The position numbers were made by a program, and so were the translations under genes. From a bacterium (GTDB taxonomy: Bacteria; Desulfobacterota; DSWW01): DNA of 64,000 nucleotides. The notes under the pieces were generated by a model. That model did not search any database. It saw only the letters and a program-made list of their open reading frames with translations, and was not told the DNA's origin. How positions within the stretch are numbered: the stretch's first letter is position 1; every line of letters starts with the position of its first letter. The stretch spans positions 30,993 to 94,992 of the forward strand of contig JANQFG010000058.1 in NCBI GenBank assembly GCA_028277985.1. Reading direction: 5' to 3'. Of the stretch, positions 34,162-43,900 are shown one piece after another.

Positions 34162-36170
34162 CCTTGATTCCTCTCTGGACTTTCCGGGGCTTGAAGAACC
34201 ACGCGGTGGGGGATCGGAATCCGAATCCCCAGTTCGTCGAACTTGTTCTTGATTCGCCTGAGCATCTCTCGACGGACGGCCCACATCTTGTCCGCCTTCG
34301 TCCTTATGACGAACTTCACGTGAAAAACTGCCTCGCCCAGCTCGTCCACGCCGAGCATCTGGGGTTCCCCTATTGTGGAGGGCCCCCATTCAGGGTCTTG
34401 ACAGAATTCCCTGGCCACGTCCATGAGCACTTCCATCACCCGGTCCGCATTCTCCTGGTAGGATACGCCCACGTTGAAGAGAGCCTGGGACCATGCATGG
34501 GTCAGATTGGTGACCTGGCGGATCTGGCCGTTCGGGATGAAGTGGGCGCGGCCCTGGAGGTCGCGAAGCTGCGTCATCCGCATGCTCATCCGCTCCACCG
34601 TGCCCGTCACGTCGCCGATCGTAATGATGTCGTTCAGCTCGAATTGCCCTTCCATGAGGATCATGAACCCGTTGAAGTAGTCCCGCATCAGGTTCTGCGC
34701 GCCGAAGGCGACGGCGAGACCGATCACAGCCGCGCCTCCGAGCACCGTCTTGATATCCACGCCCGCTTCCTCGATGGCCATGAAGACGCCGCCGATGATG
34801 ATGATGCCCGTCGCGGCGCTGGTCAGGGTGGCGGCGAGGGTGGTGGCTCGCTTCTCCCCCTGCTCAGCCTCTCCGCGCCAGCCCATCATGATGACCCGGG
34901 AGGTTCTCTTCAGCACGAATCGAACGACGATCAGGATCCCGAAGGTCGCGAGGAGAATAGCGAACATCCTCGGTGCGCGGGTCATGCCCCACTGGCTGAC
35001 ATTCCTTGGATGGAGGGGGCTTTCGAGCCATGTGCTCTTCTTTCGGGCGCTCTCGGCTTCTGCGCGCTTTCGTTCCGCCCTCTCCATGACGAGGATCTGC
35101 TCTTCCTGAATCCTGTCCAGCTGATCGTTGAGATCCCCGAGACGGTCGTTTCGCTCTTCGATTTCGTCGCGGAGCTTCTCCATCTCGGTCTGAATGTATT
35201 TGGTTTCTCTCTGTATTTTCGAGAGCTCTTCCTTGCCGGCCCCTGTCGCGATCTTCTCGTCCATCAGCTTTTCGCGAGTGGCCAGAAGCCCCTCGAAATT
35301 CTCGAGGCCTTCCCGCGAGGTCTTCAGTAGTTTCTTCTCGAGGGCGATCTGTTCCTGAAGGGCCTCTTTTCTCTCCACGTATTCGACGATTACCTCTGCC
35401 GCCTCACGCGCCTCCTGTTCCTTCCTCTCCGCCTTCTTTCGTGCCTCGATCTGTTCGGCCGTTTCGAGCACGTCGGGAGGTTTCTCCTCTTCGGCAGGGG
35501 GTTCGGGAGTGCTGACGGGCACGCCGGGTATGGGCGAGATAGGCGGGGAGGGCGCCTCGGCTTGCGGCGTTCGGGGTGTTCCCTGAGGCGCGGTTACGTC
35601 TTGCTCCGGTTTCAGCTTGCCGCTGAGACGATCTACCGTGTGGGTGTTCCGTTCAATCTTCTCCGTCAAGGTCCTGATCTGTTCCATGGTGGTCTTCGCG
35701 GTTTGAAACTCCAGGTCCGACCTTTGTTTGAGAAGGGTCTGGTCCTGTTCGAGGGTCTGGATCTCGGCTTTCAAGGCCTCCGCCCTGGCGGGCGGTTCCT
35801 CCGGTGCGAGTTCCTCGAGTTCCTTCTTCTTCTGCTCGAGGTTCTCCTTCTCCCTCTTCATGTATTCGTTCATCTGTTCGAAGGTCTCTTCCCGCTTCTT
35901 GAGCTCCGCCTTGAGCTCCTCCAATCGCGCCTTGTCCGACTGGATCGTGCTCTCGAGTTCCACAAGGACGCCGGCATCCGAGATTCTCTCGGCGTCCGGG
36001 TCAGGAGCCGGTACATCCTGGCCCGAAGGGTCCGCGTTCCGGGCGGTTTCCTTGGCGTCGTGCTGACCCTGCAGGGGTGGCGCTGCTCCCTGCTCATCAT
36101 CGGCAGGAACGGGCGAAACGATCAGGGCAATCATGAGGAAGGCAAGGATGAGGCAGGCGAGTCTTTTCAT
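34158..36170 (-). CDS. MscS-family mechanosensitive channel with long periplasmic coiled-coil domain
   Basis: A 670-residue channel of the large MscS (MscK/MscM-like) type. A signal peptide (residues 1-23) precedes a long Glu/Lys-rich coiled coil (about 55-365) interrupted by a Pro-rich linker near 205-225. Two or more transmembrane helices and the conserved MscS core follow: VAFGAQNLMRDYFNGFM, then the beta domain with GDVTGTVERMSMRMTQLRD and FIPNGQI. It would open on membrane tension and release solutes. The 3' end overlaps the lipoprotein start by 4 bases. No partner gene of known osmotic function is adjacent. Confidence 0.93.
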   Translation of the reverse strand: MKRLACLILAFLMIALIVSPVPADDEQGAAPPLQGQHDAKETARNADPSGQDVPAPDPDAERISDAGVLVELESTIQSDKARLEELKAELKKREETFEQMNEYMKREKENLEQKKKELEELAPEEPPARAEALKAEIQTLEQDQTLLKQRSDLEFQTAKTTMEQIRTLTEKIERNTHTVDRLSGKLKPEQDVTAPQGTPRTPQAEAPSPPISPIPGVPVSTPEPPAEEEKPPDVLETAEQIEARKKAERKEQEAREAAEVIVEYVERKEALQEQIALEKKLLKTSREGLENFEGLLATREKLMDEKIATGAGKEELSKIQRETKYIQTEMEKLRDEIEERNDRLGDLNDQLDRIQEEQILVMERAERKRAEAESARKKSTWLESPLHPRNVSQWGMTRAPRMFAILLATFGILIVVRFVLKRTSRVIMMGWRGEAEQGEKRATTLAATLTSAATGIIIIGGVFMAIEEAGVDIKTVLGGAAVIGLAVAFGAQNLMRDYFNGFMILMEGQFELNDIITIGDVTGTVERMSMRMTQLRDLQGRAHFIPNGQIRQVTNLTHAWSQALFNVGVSYQENADRVMEVLMDVAREFCQDPEWGPSTIGEPQMLGVDELGEAVFHVKFVIRTKADKMWAVRREMLRRIKNKFDELGIRIPIPHRVVLQAPESPERNQG

Positions 36171-36272
36171 GGCCAGGCTCCTCTTCCTGGTGATTCGTGA
36201 TCACACGGCCTCGACGAGAATCCGGTACCACGTATTCTAGAATTGGGTGCAGGGGGCAGAGGGTTCGCGCAG

Positions 36273-37184
36273 CTATCCGCTCTGAATCGCCGGAAAGGTG
36301 CCGTTCGCATAGAAGTGGTCCAGGAGGCGATCTTTCTCTTCGAAACGTTGGACGAGCCAGTCCGACAGGGCCTCGCCCTCCTCGGGCATCGCGTCAATGG
36401 CATAGCGGCGGACATTCAGATGGACCTTCCGCACGTAGCCCTTGATCCACTGCCATAGGGTCGGTACGCCGCCTACATACCCGATCGTGAGATCATAGAC
36501 CGCGTCCACGTGGCCGCGCAGCGACTGTACGCTCGCGACGAAACCCTTGGTCCGGGGGATGAGGACGTGGTCGAGAGGTGTCATGCCCTGCTTCTCGGCG
36601 TACTCCCGGCTTCTCACAATCTTTTGCGGCCGAACCCTGGTTCCCTCGGCGAACATCATGAGCCACAGCGGGACATCATAGTCCAGGATATTCCGGAAAA
36701 CATTGTGTATATAATCCTTGTCGGCGGTCCAGTTTCTCTTGATGAAAGGACAATCAAGGAAGAGCATTCCCCACCCGACCCCTGGCACGTATTTCAGGAT
36801 ATCCTTGACGAACCATTTCAGGTCTCCGACCCGCCCTTTCCACCGGGCGAAAGAGAAGATGACCGTTATGTCCGCCATCTCCTGGTGGTTCAACACGACG
36901 ATGGCATTCTCGCCGGCCGGAACGTCGTCACCGCTCATGATCCAGTTCGTGCGGTATACCTTTTCCGCGCCCAGGGCGCACCAACCCCACCAGATCCTTG
37001 CCATCCGTTGATTCACACGGCGGAAGGCCCCGGGGGAGAAAACCTTGATCACCAGGCTGGCCGTCTGCAGTACATTGAAGCCGATCAAGGTGGAGAAGAG
37101 AATGGCGGAAGCGATCGATCCCGAGACAAAGCCCCTGATGCGAGCGAGCCTGCTTTCAGGTTCCGCGAGAGGTTTCTGGGGCAT
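36273..37184 (-). CDS. PlsC-like 1-acylglycerol-phosphate acyltransferase family protein
   Basis: A 303-residue membrane-associated acyltransferase. The family motifs are NHQEMAD (H-x4-D, block I) and FAEGTR (block III), with a hydrophobic N-terminal segment (ASAILFSTLIGFNVL). The size and spacing resemble the LCLAT/LPGAT branch rather than short bacterial PlsC (about 240 residues). It would acylate a lysophospholipid or related acceptor. I prefer the ATG at 37184, preceded by AAGGAG at 9 bases, over a GTG at 37217 that has no ribosome site. It stands alone between the channel gene and the antiporter gene. Confidence 0.88.
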   Translation of the reverse strand: MPQKPLAEPESRLARIRGFVSGSIASAILFSTLIGFNVLQTASLVIKVFSPGAFRRVNQRMARIWWGWCALGAEKVYRTNWIMSGDDVPAGENAIVVLNHQEMADITVIFSFARWKGRVGDLKWFVKDILKYVPGVGWGMLFLDCPFIKRNWTADKDYIHNVFRNILDYDVPLWLMMFAEGTRVRPQKIVRSREYAEKQGMTPLDHVLIPRTKGFVASVQSLRGHVDAVYDLTIGYVGGVPTLWQWIKGYVRKVHLNVRRYAIDAMPEEGEALSDWLVQRFEEKDRLLDHFYANGTFPAIQSG

Positions 37185-37374
37185 GGTTGCGGGCTCCTTC
37201 TTCTCGTAGAATTTCACATAGTCATAGATGATCGAGCCTGGCGGAAGGTTCTTGCTCCCGAACGCCGCTGTAAACCCCGCTAATGTAAAGGGTTTCCTGG
37301 TTCTTTGTCAAAGAGGGGGCGAGGAGTTCCAGATGGAGGGAGAAACAGAGCGAAGGGAGGGCCAGCGCCCATCA

Positions 37375-38859
37375 TCAAGCGTCGTACAATACCTCCCATT
37401 GGTCATCAAAGGATGGGTCGATCAGGCTGTACCGGTATGATGCGGTCTTGCCGGTCCCGGGCTCGAGGCCGGGCTCATCTCTCCAGAAGCGCAGGGAGAT
37501 GGCCGGGACAGGGGATGCGGCATCCTCTCCGACCTGCCGAGCATCGTTCCGGTTCACCCAGATTTCTTTTTCCTCGATGATCTTCCAGACCGTGCCGGCC
37601 CTCTTGTCCCGGACCCTCTCTCCTACCCTTGGCAGGCTCAGCTTCTCCCGGACCTGCCGGAACCGGTAAACGGGCCTCTCCTCCCGATCCAGGACGCGCT
37701 CGCCCAGGAAAAGGATGCCGATGGCACCCATGGGTGCGGTCAGCAAGATCGAGAGAACCGCAACGGCCAGGATGACCTCTCCGGAGGCGACTCCGGCAGC
37801 GAGCGGCAGGGCTCCGATAGCGGCCTGAACGGTAGCTTTCGGAACATAGGCCACGACACAGAATATCTTCTCTTTCCAGTTGAGTGGTGTGCCCAGCAGC
37901 GATAGATAGGTTCCGATGCTTCTGAAGACGAGCCCCACCAGGATCACCAGGGTTCCTGCCAGGCCCGCCTTCCATGCCACATGGATGTCGACCTGCGCCC
38001 CCACGAGGACGAAGAGAAGGAGCTCCGCAAAGACCCAGACCTTCTTCAACTTCTGGGAAATGAGATGAGCAATCGGCTCCGCCTTCTCCAGGATGATGAA
38101 CCCGATCGCCATGACCCCGATGAGGCTGGCGACCTGAATCCACGGCTTCACGACCTCTTCGAACCAGGCGAGCATGATCGCCGTTCCAAGAACGATCAGG
38201 GTGCGTCGAGGAGGTCGCCAATCGTACTTCTGGAAGAGGCGAAGAAGGAGGTAGCCGGGAAGGATGCCTGCGACGATCCCCAGGGCGATGGACAGTGGAA
38301 TCTCACCCAGCTTGACCAGAAGGTTCACGTCCTGTCCGCCGTGCATCCCGAGGAGGACCGTGAAGACCACGATTACAAAGACATCGTCGATCGAAGAAGC
38401 CCCGAGGAGCAGTGTCGGGATTCCTTTTCGGGTTCCCCGCCCCTTGTCCATGAAATCGATCATGAGGGGCACGACAACGGCCGGGGAGACAGCGGCCAGG
38501 ATGGAGCCCAGGATCGCGGCCTCCAGATAGGTGACGTCGAGGAGGGGAGGCGCGACGACCACGACCGCGAGAATCTCCAGGACGGCGGGGAAGACGCTCA
38601 TGATGAGCGCGGCACGCCCGACCCGGTTCAGGGTGTCCCTGTGGAGTTCGAAACCGGCCCGAAGGAGGATCACGATGAGGGCGATCTTCCGGAAATCACC
38701 CGAAACCTGCATCATTTCCGGAGAGAGCAGGCCAAGCACGTAGGGCCCCGCAAGCACCCCCGCGAAGAGCATGCCCACGAGACCCGGGAGGCCGACGCGC
38801 CGGAACAGGTAGTCCGCGCTCAGGCCGAGGAGGATGATGACAGCCAGACTGAGGGCCAT
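37375..38859 (-). CDS. Cation:proton antiporter (CPA family, Kef/NhaP-type membrane domain)
   Basis: A 494-residue membrane protein with about 11-12 hydrophobic helices up to residue ~385 and a cytoplasmic C-terminal tail of roughly 100 residues. The start (LAVIILLGLSADYLFRRVGL) and the segment GASSIDDVFVIVVF, with its conserved Asp pair, are typical of Na+/H+ and K+/H+ exchangers. The tail lacks a recognisable TrkA-N nucleotide domain. Likely role: ion and pH homeostasis. It is a single-gene unit by spacing. Confidence 0.9.
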   Translation of the reverse strand: MALSLAVIILLGLSADYLFRRVGLPGLVGMLFAGVLAGPYVLGLLSPEMMQVSGDFRKIALIVILLRAGFELHRDTLNRVGRAALIMSVFPAVLEILAVVVVAPPLLDVTYLEAAILGSILAAVSPAVVVPLMIDFMDKGRGTRKGIPTLLLGASSIDDVFVIVVFTVLLGMHGGQDVNLLVKLGEIPLSIALGIVAGILPGYLLLRLFQKYDWRPPRRTLIVLGTAIMLAWFEEVVKPWIQVASLIGVMAIGFIILEKAEPIAHLISQKLKKVWVFAELLLFVLVGAQVDIHVAWKAGLAGTLVILVGLVFRSIGTYLSLLGTPLNWKEKIFCVVAYVPKATVQAAIGALPLAAGVASGEVILAVAVLSILLTAPMGAIGILFLGERVLDREERPVYRFRQVREKLSLPRVGERVRDKRAGTVWKIIEEKEIWVNRNDARQVGEDAASPVPAISLRFWRDEPGLEPGTGKTASYRYSLIDPSFDDQWEVLYDA

Positions 38860-38997
38860 GAATCCGTCACTTCTTTGTACGTTGTTGACCCGTGAAAAAC
38901 CCGCTCTGACATTGCCAGGCGGGTTGATTTTCCTGTCAGCCGGTTATGTCTACCATGCTATTTGCGTGAACGCCACTTCCGGTACAGCGATTATCGT

Positions 38998-39033
38998 CCC
39001 CTCTCCCTTGAGGGAGAGGGTTAGGGTGAGGGT
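38998..39033. repeat. GC-rich dispersed-type repeat with perfect hairpin
   Basis: CCCTCTCCCT (38998-39007), a TG loop and AGGGAGAGGG (39010-39019) form a perfect 10-bp stem, followed by TTAGGGTGAGGG. This looks like a short interspersed repeat found between genes in many GC-rich bacterial genomes. It lies downstream of the 4-hydroxybutyryl-CoA dehydratase stop on the minus strand and could also act as its terminator. No second copy was seen in this window. Confidence 0.7.
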
Positions 39034-39069
39034 GCCCCCCTCATTCCCCGCCCTCGCGGGGACCGACTC

Positions 39070-40509
39070 TCAATCCTCGATGCCGGCAAGTTTCTTGGCC
39101 CACTTCACCTTCATGTCGATCTTGCCCAGACGCTGATACATGACCTTCTGAGCCTGCGGTGAGCCGGCCCCGTGCATGGATTCGACTAGGGCCGTGCCGC
39201 CCGTCATGTTCTCGATCAGCCGGAGGATCTTCATGCGCGCTTCTGTGGATACGCCCTCCACGCCCGCCATGTACTTCTCGATGTACTTGCCGATCTCCGG
39301 ATGGCGCAGATCGCTTTCCGCCGGCAGGGTGGCGATGATGCCGCCCGCCACATCGTGGGCGAGCTGCGCGATCTTGTAGATGTTCCGGGAAACATTCAGC
39401 TTCGTGCAGTTCGCGAGCACCGGGTCCGGGTAGTAGGCGCCCGAATCCGTTTCATAGCCCATGGCGGAGCAGGCGACCGAGCCGGTATAGATCGTCTCGG
39501 CAAGGTGCATCATCTCGGCCAGCTTGTCCTTGATGTGGGAGGCCTTCATGGTGCCTTGATACTCGCAGGCAAGCGCGCAGGCCCCTACCAGCACGTCGGA
39601 GACGCCTCCCTTGCATCCCCCGTAGTTCTGCCGGTGAAGAGTTGCGAACCGTTCGACCAGAGAGCCACAGAAATCGACTTCACCGCACATGAAAACCCGG
39701 TCCCAGGGAACGAACACGTTGTCGAACACGACCAGGGCCTCTCCACCGACCATGCCGAAGTCCGGGTTGCCTGCGTCCATCTGGCTTTCGGCCTTTCTCT
39801 CGTCGTTGGTCTGACGGCCAAAGATCAGGATGACCCCCTTCGCGTTGAGCGGCACGGCACAGGTGATCGCATAGTCTTCATCCCCCTCGCGGAGGGCCAT
39901 GGTCGGCATGACGAGGATTTCGTGGGAGTTCACCGCACCGGTCTGGTGCGCCTTGGCGCCGGAAATGACGACGCCGTCTTCCCGCCGCTCGACCACCCGG
40001 GTGAAAAGGTCGGGATCCGCCTGCTTGCTGGGGGACTTGGAGCGGTCCCCCTTCGGGTCGGTCATGCCGCCCACCAGGATGAAGTTTTCCTCCTGGATGT
40101 ATTTCATATACTCGGTGAATCGCTTGTGGTAGTCGGTCCCGTGCTTCTGGTCGATATCGTAGGTCGTCATGTACGTTGCGTTGAGGCCGTCGAACCCCAC
40201 GCACCGCTGAAAGCAGCTTGCGGTCTCATGGGCGATGAGCCTGAGCATTTGGACCTTCTTGATCAGGTCGTCCACGTTTTGGTGAATGTGCGTGAACCGG
40301 TTTACCCTCTTCCCGGTGAGATGGGACGTCGCCGTCAGGAGGTCCTCGTGTTCGGGCATGAGGGCCAGTTCGTACGTTTTGGCCGCCGCGTTGATATGGG
40401 GTGCCAGAGAAGGGTGGACGGTCACGTCCGGGACGGGCTCTCCCTTGAAATATACCAGGTGGCCGAGATCCCTCAGGCTCTTCAGGTAATCCTCCTTGGT
40501 TCTGATCAT
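39070..40509 (-). CDS. abfD: 4-hydroxybutyryl-CoA dehydratase/vinylacetyl-CoA isomerase family enzyme
   Basis: A 479-residue FAD and [4Fe-4S] enzyme of the AbfD/HpaB family. The cluster ligands known from the Clostridium aminobutyricum enzyme fall at the same residue numbers: Cys99 and Cys103 in SCFQRC, His292 and Cys299 in HRQNYGGC. It dehydrates 4-hydroxybutyryl-CoA to crotonyl-CoA and isomerises vinylacetyl-CoA. The presence of all four ligands separates it from oxygen-using HpaB hydroxylases. The ATG overlaps the stop of a small CGGC-protein gene (ATGA) and has GGAGG upstream. No 4-hydroxybutyrate CoA-transferase is nearby, so the physiological substrate could differ. Confidence 0.93.
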   Translation of the reverse strand: MIRTKEDYLKSLRDLGHLVYFKGEPVPDVTVHPSLAPHINAAAKTYELALMPEHEDLLTATSHLTGKRVNRFTHIHQNVDDLIKKVQMLRLIAHETASCFQRCVGFDGLNATYMTTYDIDQKHGTDYHKRFTEYMKYIQEENFILVGGMTDPKGDRSKSPSKQADPDLFTRVVERREDGVVISGAKAHQTGAVNSHEILVMPTMALREGDEDYAITCAVPLNAKGVILIFGRQTNDERKAESQMDAGNPDFGMVGGEALVVFDNVFVPWDRVFMCGEVDFCGSLVERFATLHRQNYGGCKGGVSDVLVGACALACEYQGTMKASHIKDKLAEMMHLAETIYTGSVACSAMGYETDSGAYYPDPVLANCTKLNVSRNIYKIAQLAHDVAGGIIATLPAESDLRHPEIGKYIEKYMAGVEGVSTEARMKILRLIENMTGGTALVESMHGAGSPQAQKVMYQRLGKIDMKVKWAKKLAGIED

Positions 40510-40787
40510 GCTTCTTCACCTCCCGCCAGCAGGCTGGATAGGATTGTGGTCGGGGCCTGTTGCGTGTCTTTGATTCGCACGACCCGGTATCCGATTGTTT
40601 CATATTCTGCCATGTCCACACACTGCTTGTCACACCCGCCGATAAGCAGGATGGTGGAGAAGCCCTCCGCGCCCAGCGAGACCCATTCCACGGCTCCACC
40701 TGCCGCCTCCTGGATTTCCCGCACGTACTCCACACGGTCGTAGGATGGATTGCATCCCCCGCAGTACTTGAGCCCGATGCGTTTCAC
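40506..40787 (-). CDS. Small CGGC-motif protein, unknown function
   Basis: A 93-residue protein translated from a GTG start behind GGAGGG. It has two Cys pairs: Cys9/Cys12 in YCGGCNPSYDR and Cys52/Cys56 in GGCDKQC. The layout (short alpha/beta with two paired cysteines) suggests a metal- or cluster-binding or redox role. It overlaps the dehydratase gene by 4 bases, so the two products are made together. An accessory role, for example supplying or protecting the dehydratase cluster, is a guess from this coupling. I do not recognise a named family. Confidence 0.8.
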   Translation of the reverse strand: MKRIGLKYCGGCNPSYDRVEYVREIQEAAGGAVEWVSLGAEGFSTILLIGGCDKQCVDMAEYETIGYRVVRIKDTQQAPTTILSSLLAGGEEA

Positions 40788-40852
40788 GATCCCTCCCCCG
40801 GAGGCGGTCCTGTGTGCGCCGGCTGTCGTCTGACCCTGACGCTCTCAACAGA

Positions 40853-40882
40853 AATATACTTCAATCCGGTGCGAATGGCGAA
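40853..40882 (-). promoter_or_regulatory. Candidate promoter for the CGGC-protein/dehydratase pair
   Basis: On the minus strand TTCGCC (40877-40882) and TATATT (40853-40858) are 18 bases apart, about 65 bases before the GTG start. The -10 is good, the -35 poor. Confidence 0.35.
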
Positions 40883-40926
40883 CAGGAAGACAGGAGGCGG
40901 GGACGTGTTGGGTGGGTCAGGCAGGT

Positions 40927-43900
40927 TTACCGTGTGTCGAGCCAGCCATCCTGTCTCATGAAGTCCTTGAGACGGTGAATCTCTCCCTCCAGTTCACCGA
41001 GTATACCCCTGCCACGTGCGAGGTCGTTCTCCTTGCCAAGCATCTCGATGTCGCGTGCGAGGGAGGCAATCGCATCGGCCCCGAGGGTGGAGGCCGAGCC
41101 CTTGAGGCTGTGGGCCTGCTTGGCCAGTTTCTCCGGGTCAGCATCTTTCAGGGTTTCCTCCAGATCCTTGATCTGATCCGGTATGCTGGACACGAAGTGC
41201 TGGAGCATCTCTTCCAGAAAGTCCTTGCTTCCGGCGGCCCGGGCGAGGGCCCTTTCCACGTCTACGGGAGGCTTGCCGCCCATTGGCTTTGGAGGAGAGT
41301 CTACTTTCGCGGCTTCCGGTTCTTCCGCGGCGTGGGCTTTCGCCCCGACACCCCACTTCTCGAGGATGGATGCGAGTTTCTCAGGGGCAAAGGGCTTTGC
41401 CATATAGTCGTCCATGCCTGCGTCCAGGCATTTCTGCTCGTCCCCGCTCATGGCATGGGCGGTCATGGCAATGATTGGAGTCCTCTTTGCGGTCTCCTTT
41501 TCCCGTTCCCGGATGACGCCGGTTGCTGTGAAGCCATCCATGACGGGCATCTGCACATCCATCAACACCAGGTCAATCGACTCCTGCTCCAGAAGCTGTG
41601 TAGCTTCTTCCCCGTTCTCCGCCAGGGTCACGATGTGGCCAAGCTTTTCCAGCATCTTGATGGCCATCTGCTGATTGATGAAGTTATCTTCCGCCAGGAG
41701 GATGTTCAAAGAGGTTGGGGACTCGTCCTCCCCTGCCTGGCCAACCCCCTCGCATACTTTTCGATCATCGGGTTCTGCTGTCACGTTGCCGCTCAGGACG
41801 TCGTCGATCGCCTTGAGCAATCGAGCCCTCTTGGCAGGTTTGGTTACGGAAGCAGAGAGCCCCGCCTCGGTGAACTCCTTGTCCGTTTGCCTGTCGGATG
41901 GGCTCTTGAGCAGGATGATTCGGGTCTGGCCGAAGGAGGGGGTCTCCCGCACGGTCCTGCTCAACGTGAGGCCGTCCATCCCGGGCATCCGGGCGTCGAC
42001 GAGCAACAAGTCATAGGGCCTCTGGTCCTGTACGGCCGCTTCCATCTCCGCAAGGCAGGTTTCGCCGTCGGCCGCCTCGGTGCAGGCTGCCCCGTAGAAG
42101 GTCACCATCTCCTGCAGGATGCTCCGACTGGTGGCGTTGTCGTCTACGACGAGCACCCGCTTCCCGTGCGTGTTCGATTGCCGATCTTCCCATGCCCGAG
42201 TTTGCGCTCCCGGCGCGACCGGGCATCGCATGGTGAAATAGAAGGTACTCCCCTTTCCGAACTCGCTCTCCACCCAGAGTTCGCCGTCCATCATTTCCAC
42301 GAGCTTTCTGGAGATGGTCAGACCCAGGCCGGTTCCTCCGAATCTGCGGGTCGTCGATGCGTCGGCCTGGCTGAAGGAATCGAAGACCGAGTCAAGCTTT
42401 TCCTCTTCGATCCCTATCCCTGTATCTGACACGGAAAAACGAAGCAGGGTCGATTCGTCCTCGCTCTGTGCCACATCGCACTCGACCAGGATCTCGCCGC
42501 AGTCCGTGAACTTCACGGCGTTTCCTGCAAGATTGACGATGATCTGACGGAGCCGAATCGGGTCGCCCACAACCAGCTCCGGCACTCCAGGTTTGACGCG
42601 ACACATCAGCTCGAGGCCCTTCTCTTCCGCCTTCAGGGCAACGGCTTCGACCGCCTGCTCCACGGTCGTGACCAACTCGAACTCGATCGCCTCGATCTCC
42701 AGGCGTCCGGCTTCGATCTTGGAGAAATCGAGGATGTCATTGATGACGGACAACAGGTGGTCTGCGGATATCTTCACCGATTCCAGGCAGTCCCGCTGCT
42801 CTTCGGTCAGATTCGTATCGAGCGCAAGGGCCGTGTTCCCGATGATTCCGTTCATGGGCGTTCGAATCTCATGGCTCATGTTCGCAAGGAACTCGCTCTT
42901 TGCCGTATTTGCGATCTCCGCTTCCAGGGCCATTTGCTGGGCGCGGCCGATCGTCTCCTCGAGCTGAACGTTCGCCGCTTCAAACTCGGCCGTCCGCTCC
43001 ATGACCCTCTCTTCGAGTTCGTCGTTGAACTCCTGGATCGCTTTTTCCGCATTCTTCCTCTCGCGGATGTCTGTGAAGGAAGTCCCCAGGTATCCTGTTT
43101 CTTCTTGCGAATCGCGAACAGTGAACACGCTCTGAATGACAGGGATGTACTCGTTGCCCAAGGTCTTGATCTCGGTCTCGTCGGTCCAGGTGTGGCCGTG
43201 TCTCACCTTCTCCTCGATGGCCGTCTCGAGTCTCTGCCGCTCAACCGGCTCATAGAACCTACCGACGAGTTCGCCCAGGATCTCGTCGCCCTGGTACCCG
43301 AACAGACGGATCATGGTCGGGTTCGCGTAGATGACCCTCCAATCGGAATCTGCCATGCCCAGACCTTGTCCGGATGCGTCCACCAGGCTCTTGAAGATGG
43401 AAAGCTTCTCGTTCGAGTCGACAAGATCCCGGTTGAGGCGCGCGAGGCTGGCCTTCATCCGCGCGATCCGGTCACTCAGACCCAGGGTGAACAGGAGCGC
43501 CATCAAAGCCGAGCCGATCAGGATGCTGCGCTCCGTGAGCATGGTCACGGGCAGCCAACCGGAGGTCTTGGCTGCGTACACCAGGGCACCTGCAAGCCAG
43601 ACGAAGAGGCCAAGCATCGTGAATTTCGCCGGCCGGGAACCGTTGACTGCCCCGATAATGGCCCGTGCAAACAACAGTACCATCAAGCAGAGTACGCCAG
43701 CCGTCAGAAGGCCTTTGAGAAGAGAGGCCGAAGCCGCCTCGATGATAAGGGGCAGGATGCCCATGGGAACGCTGGCCGCGAGTAGGAAGGAGAAGAAAAG
43801 GGTGTCTGCGAATCTCCGCTTCTTCTCCATGTCGATCAGTGAGCGGAAGAACAAGACAACGGAGATGATCACGCAGGCCACTAAGGTGAAGACACAGCGG

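Noticed and set aside
38998..39033. CRISPR-like repeat
   Set aside because: There is a single palindromic unit with no regular spacing or second copy in the window. No CRISPR array or cas gene was seen.
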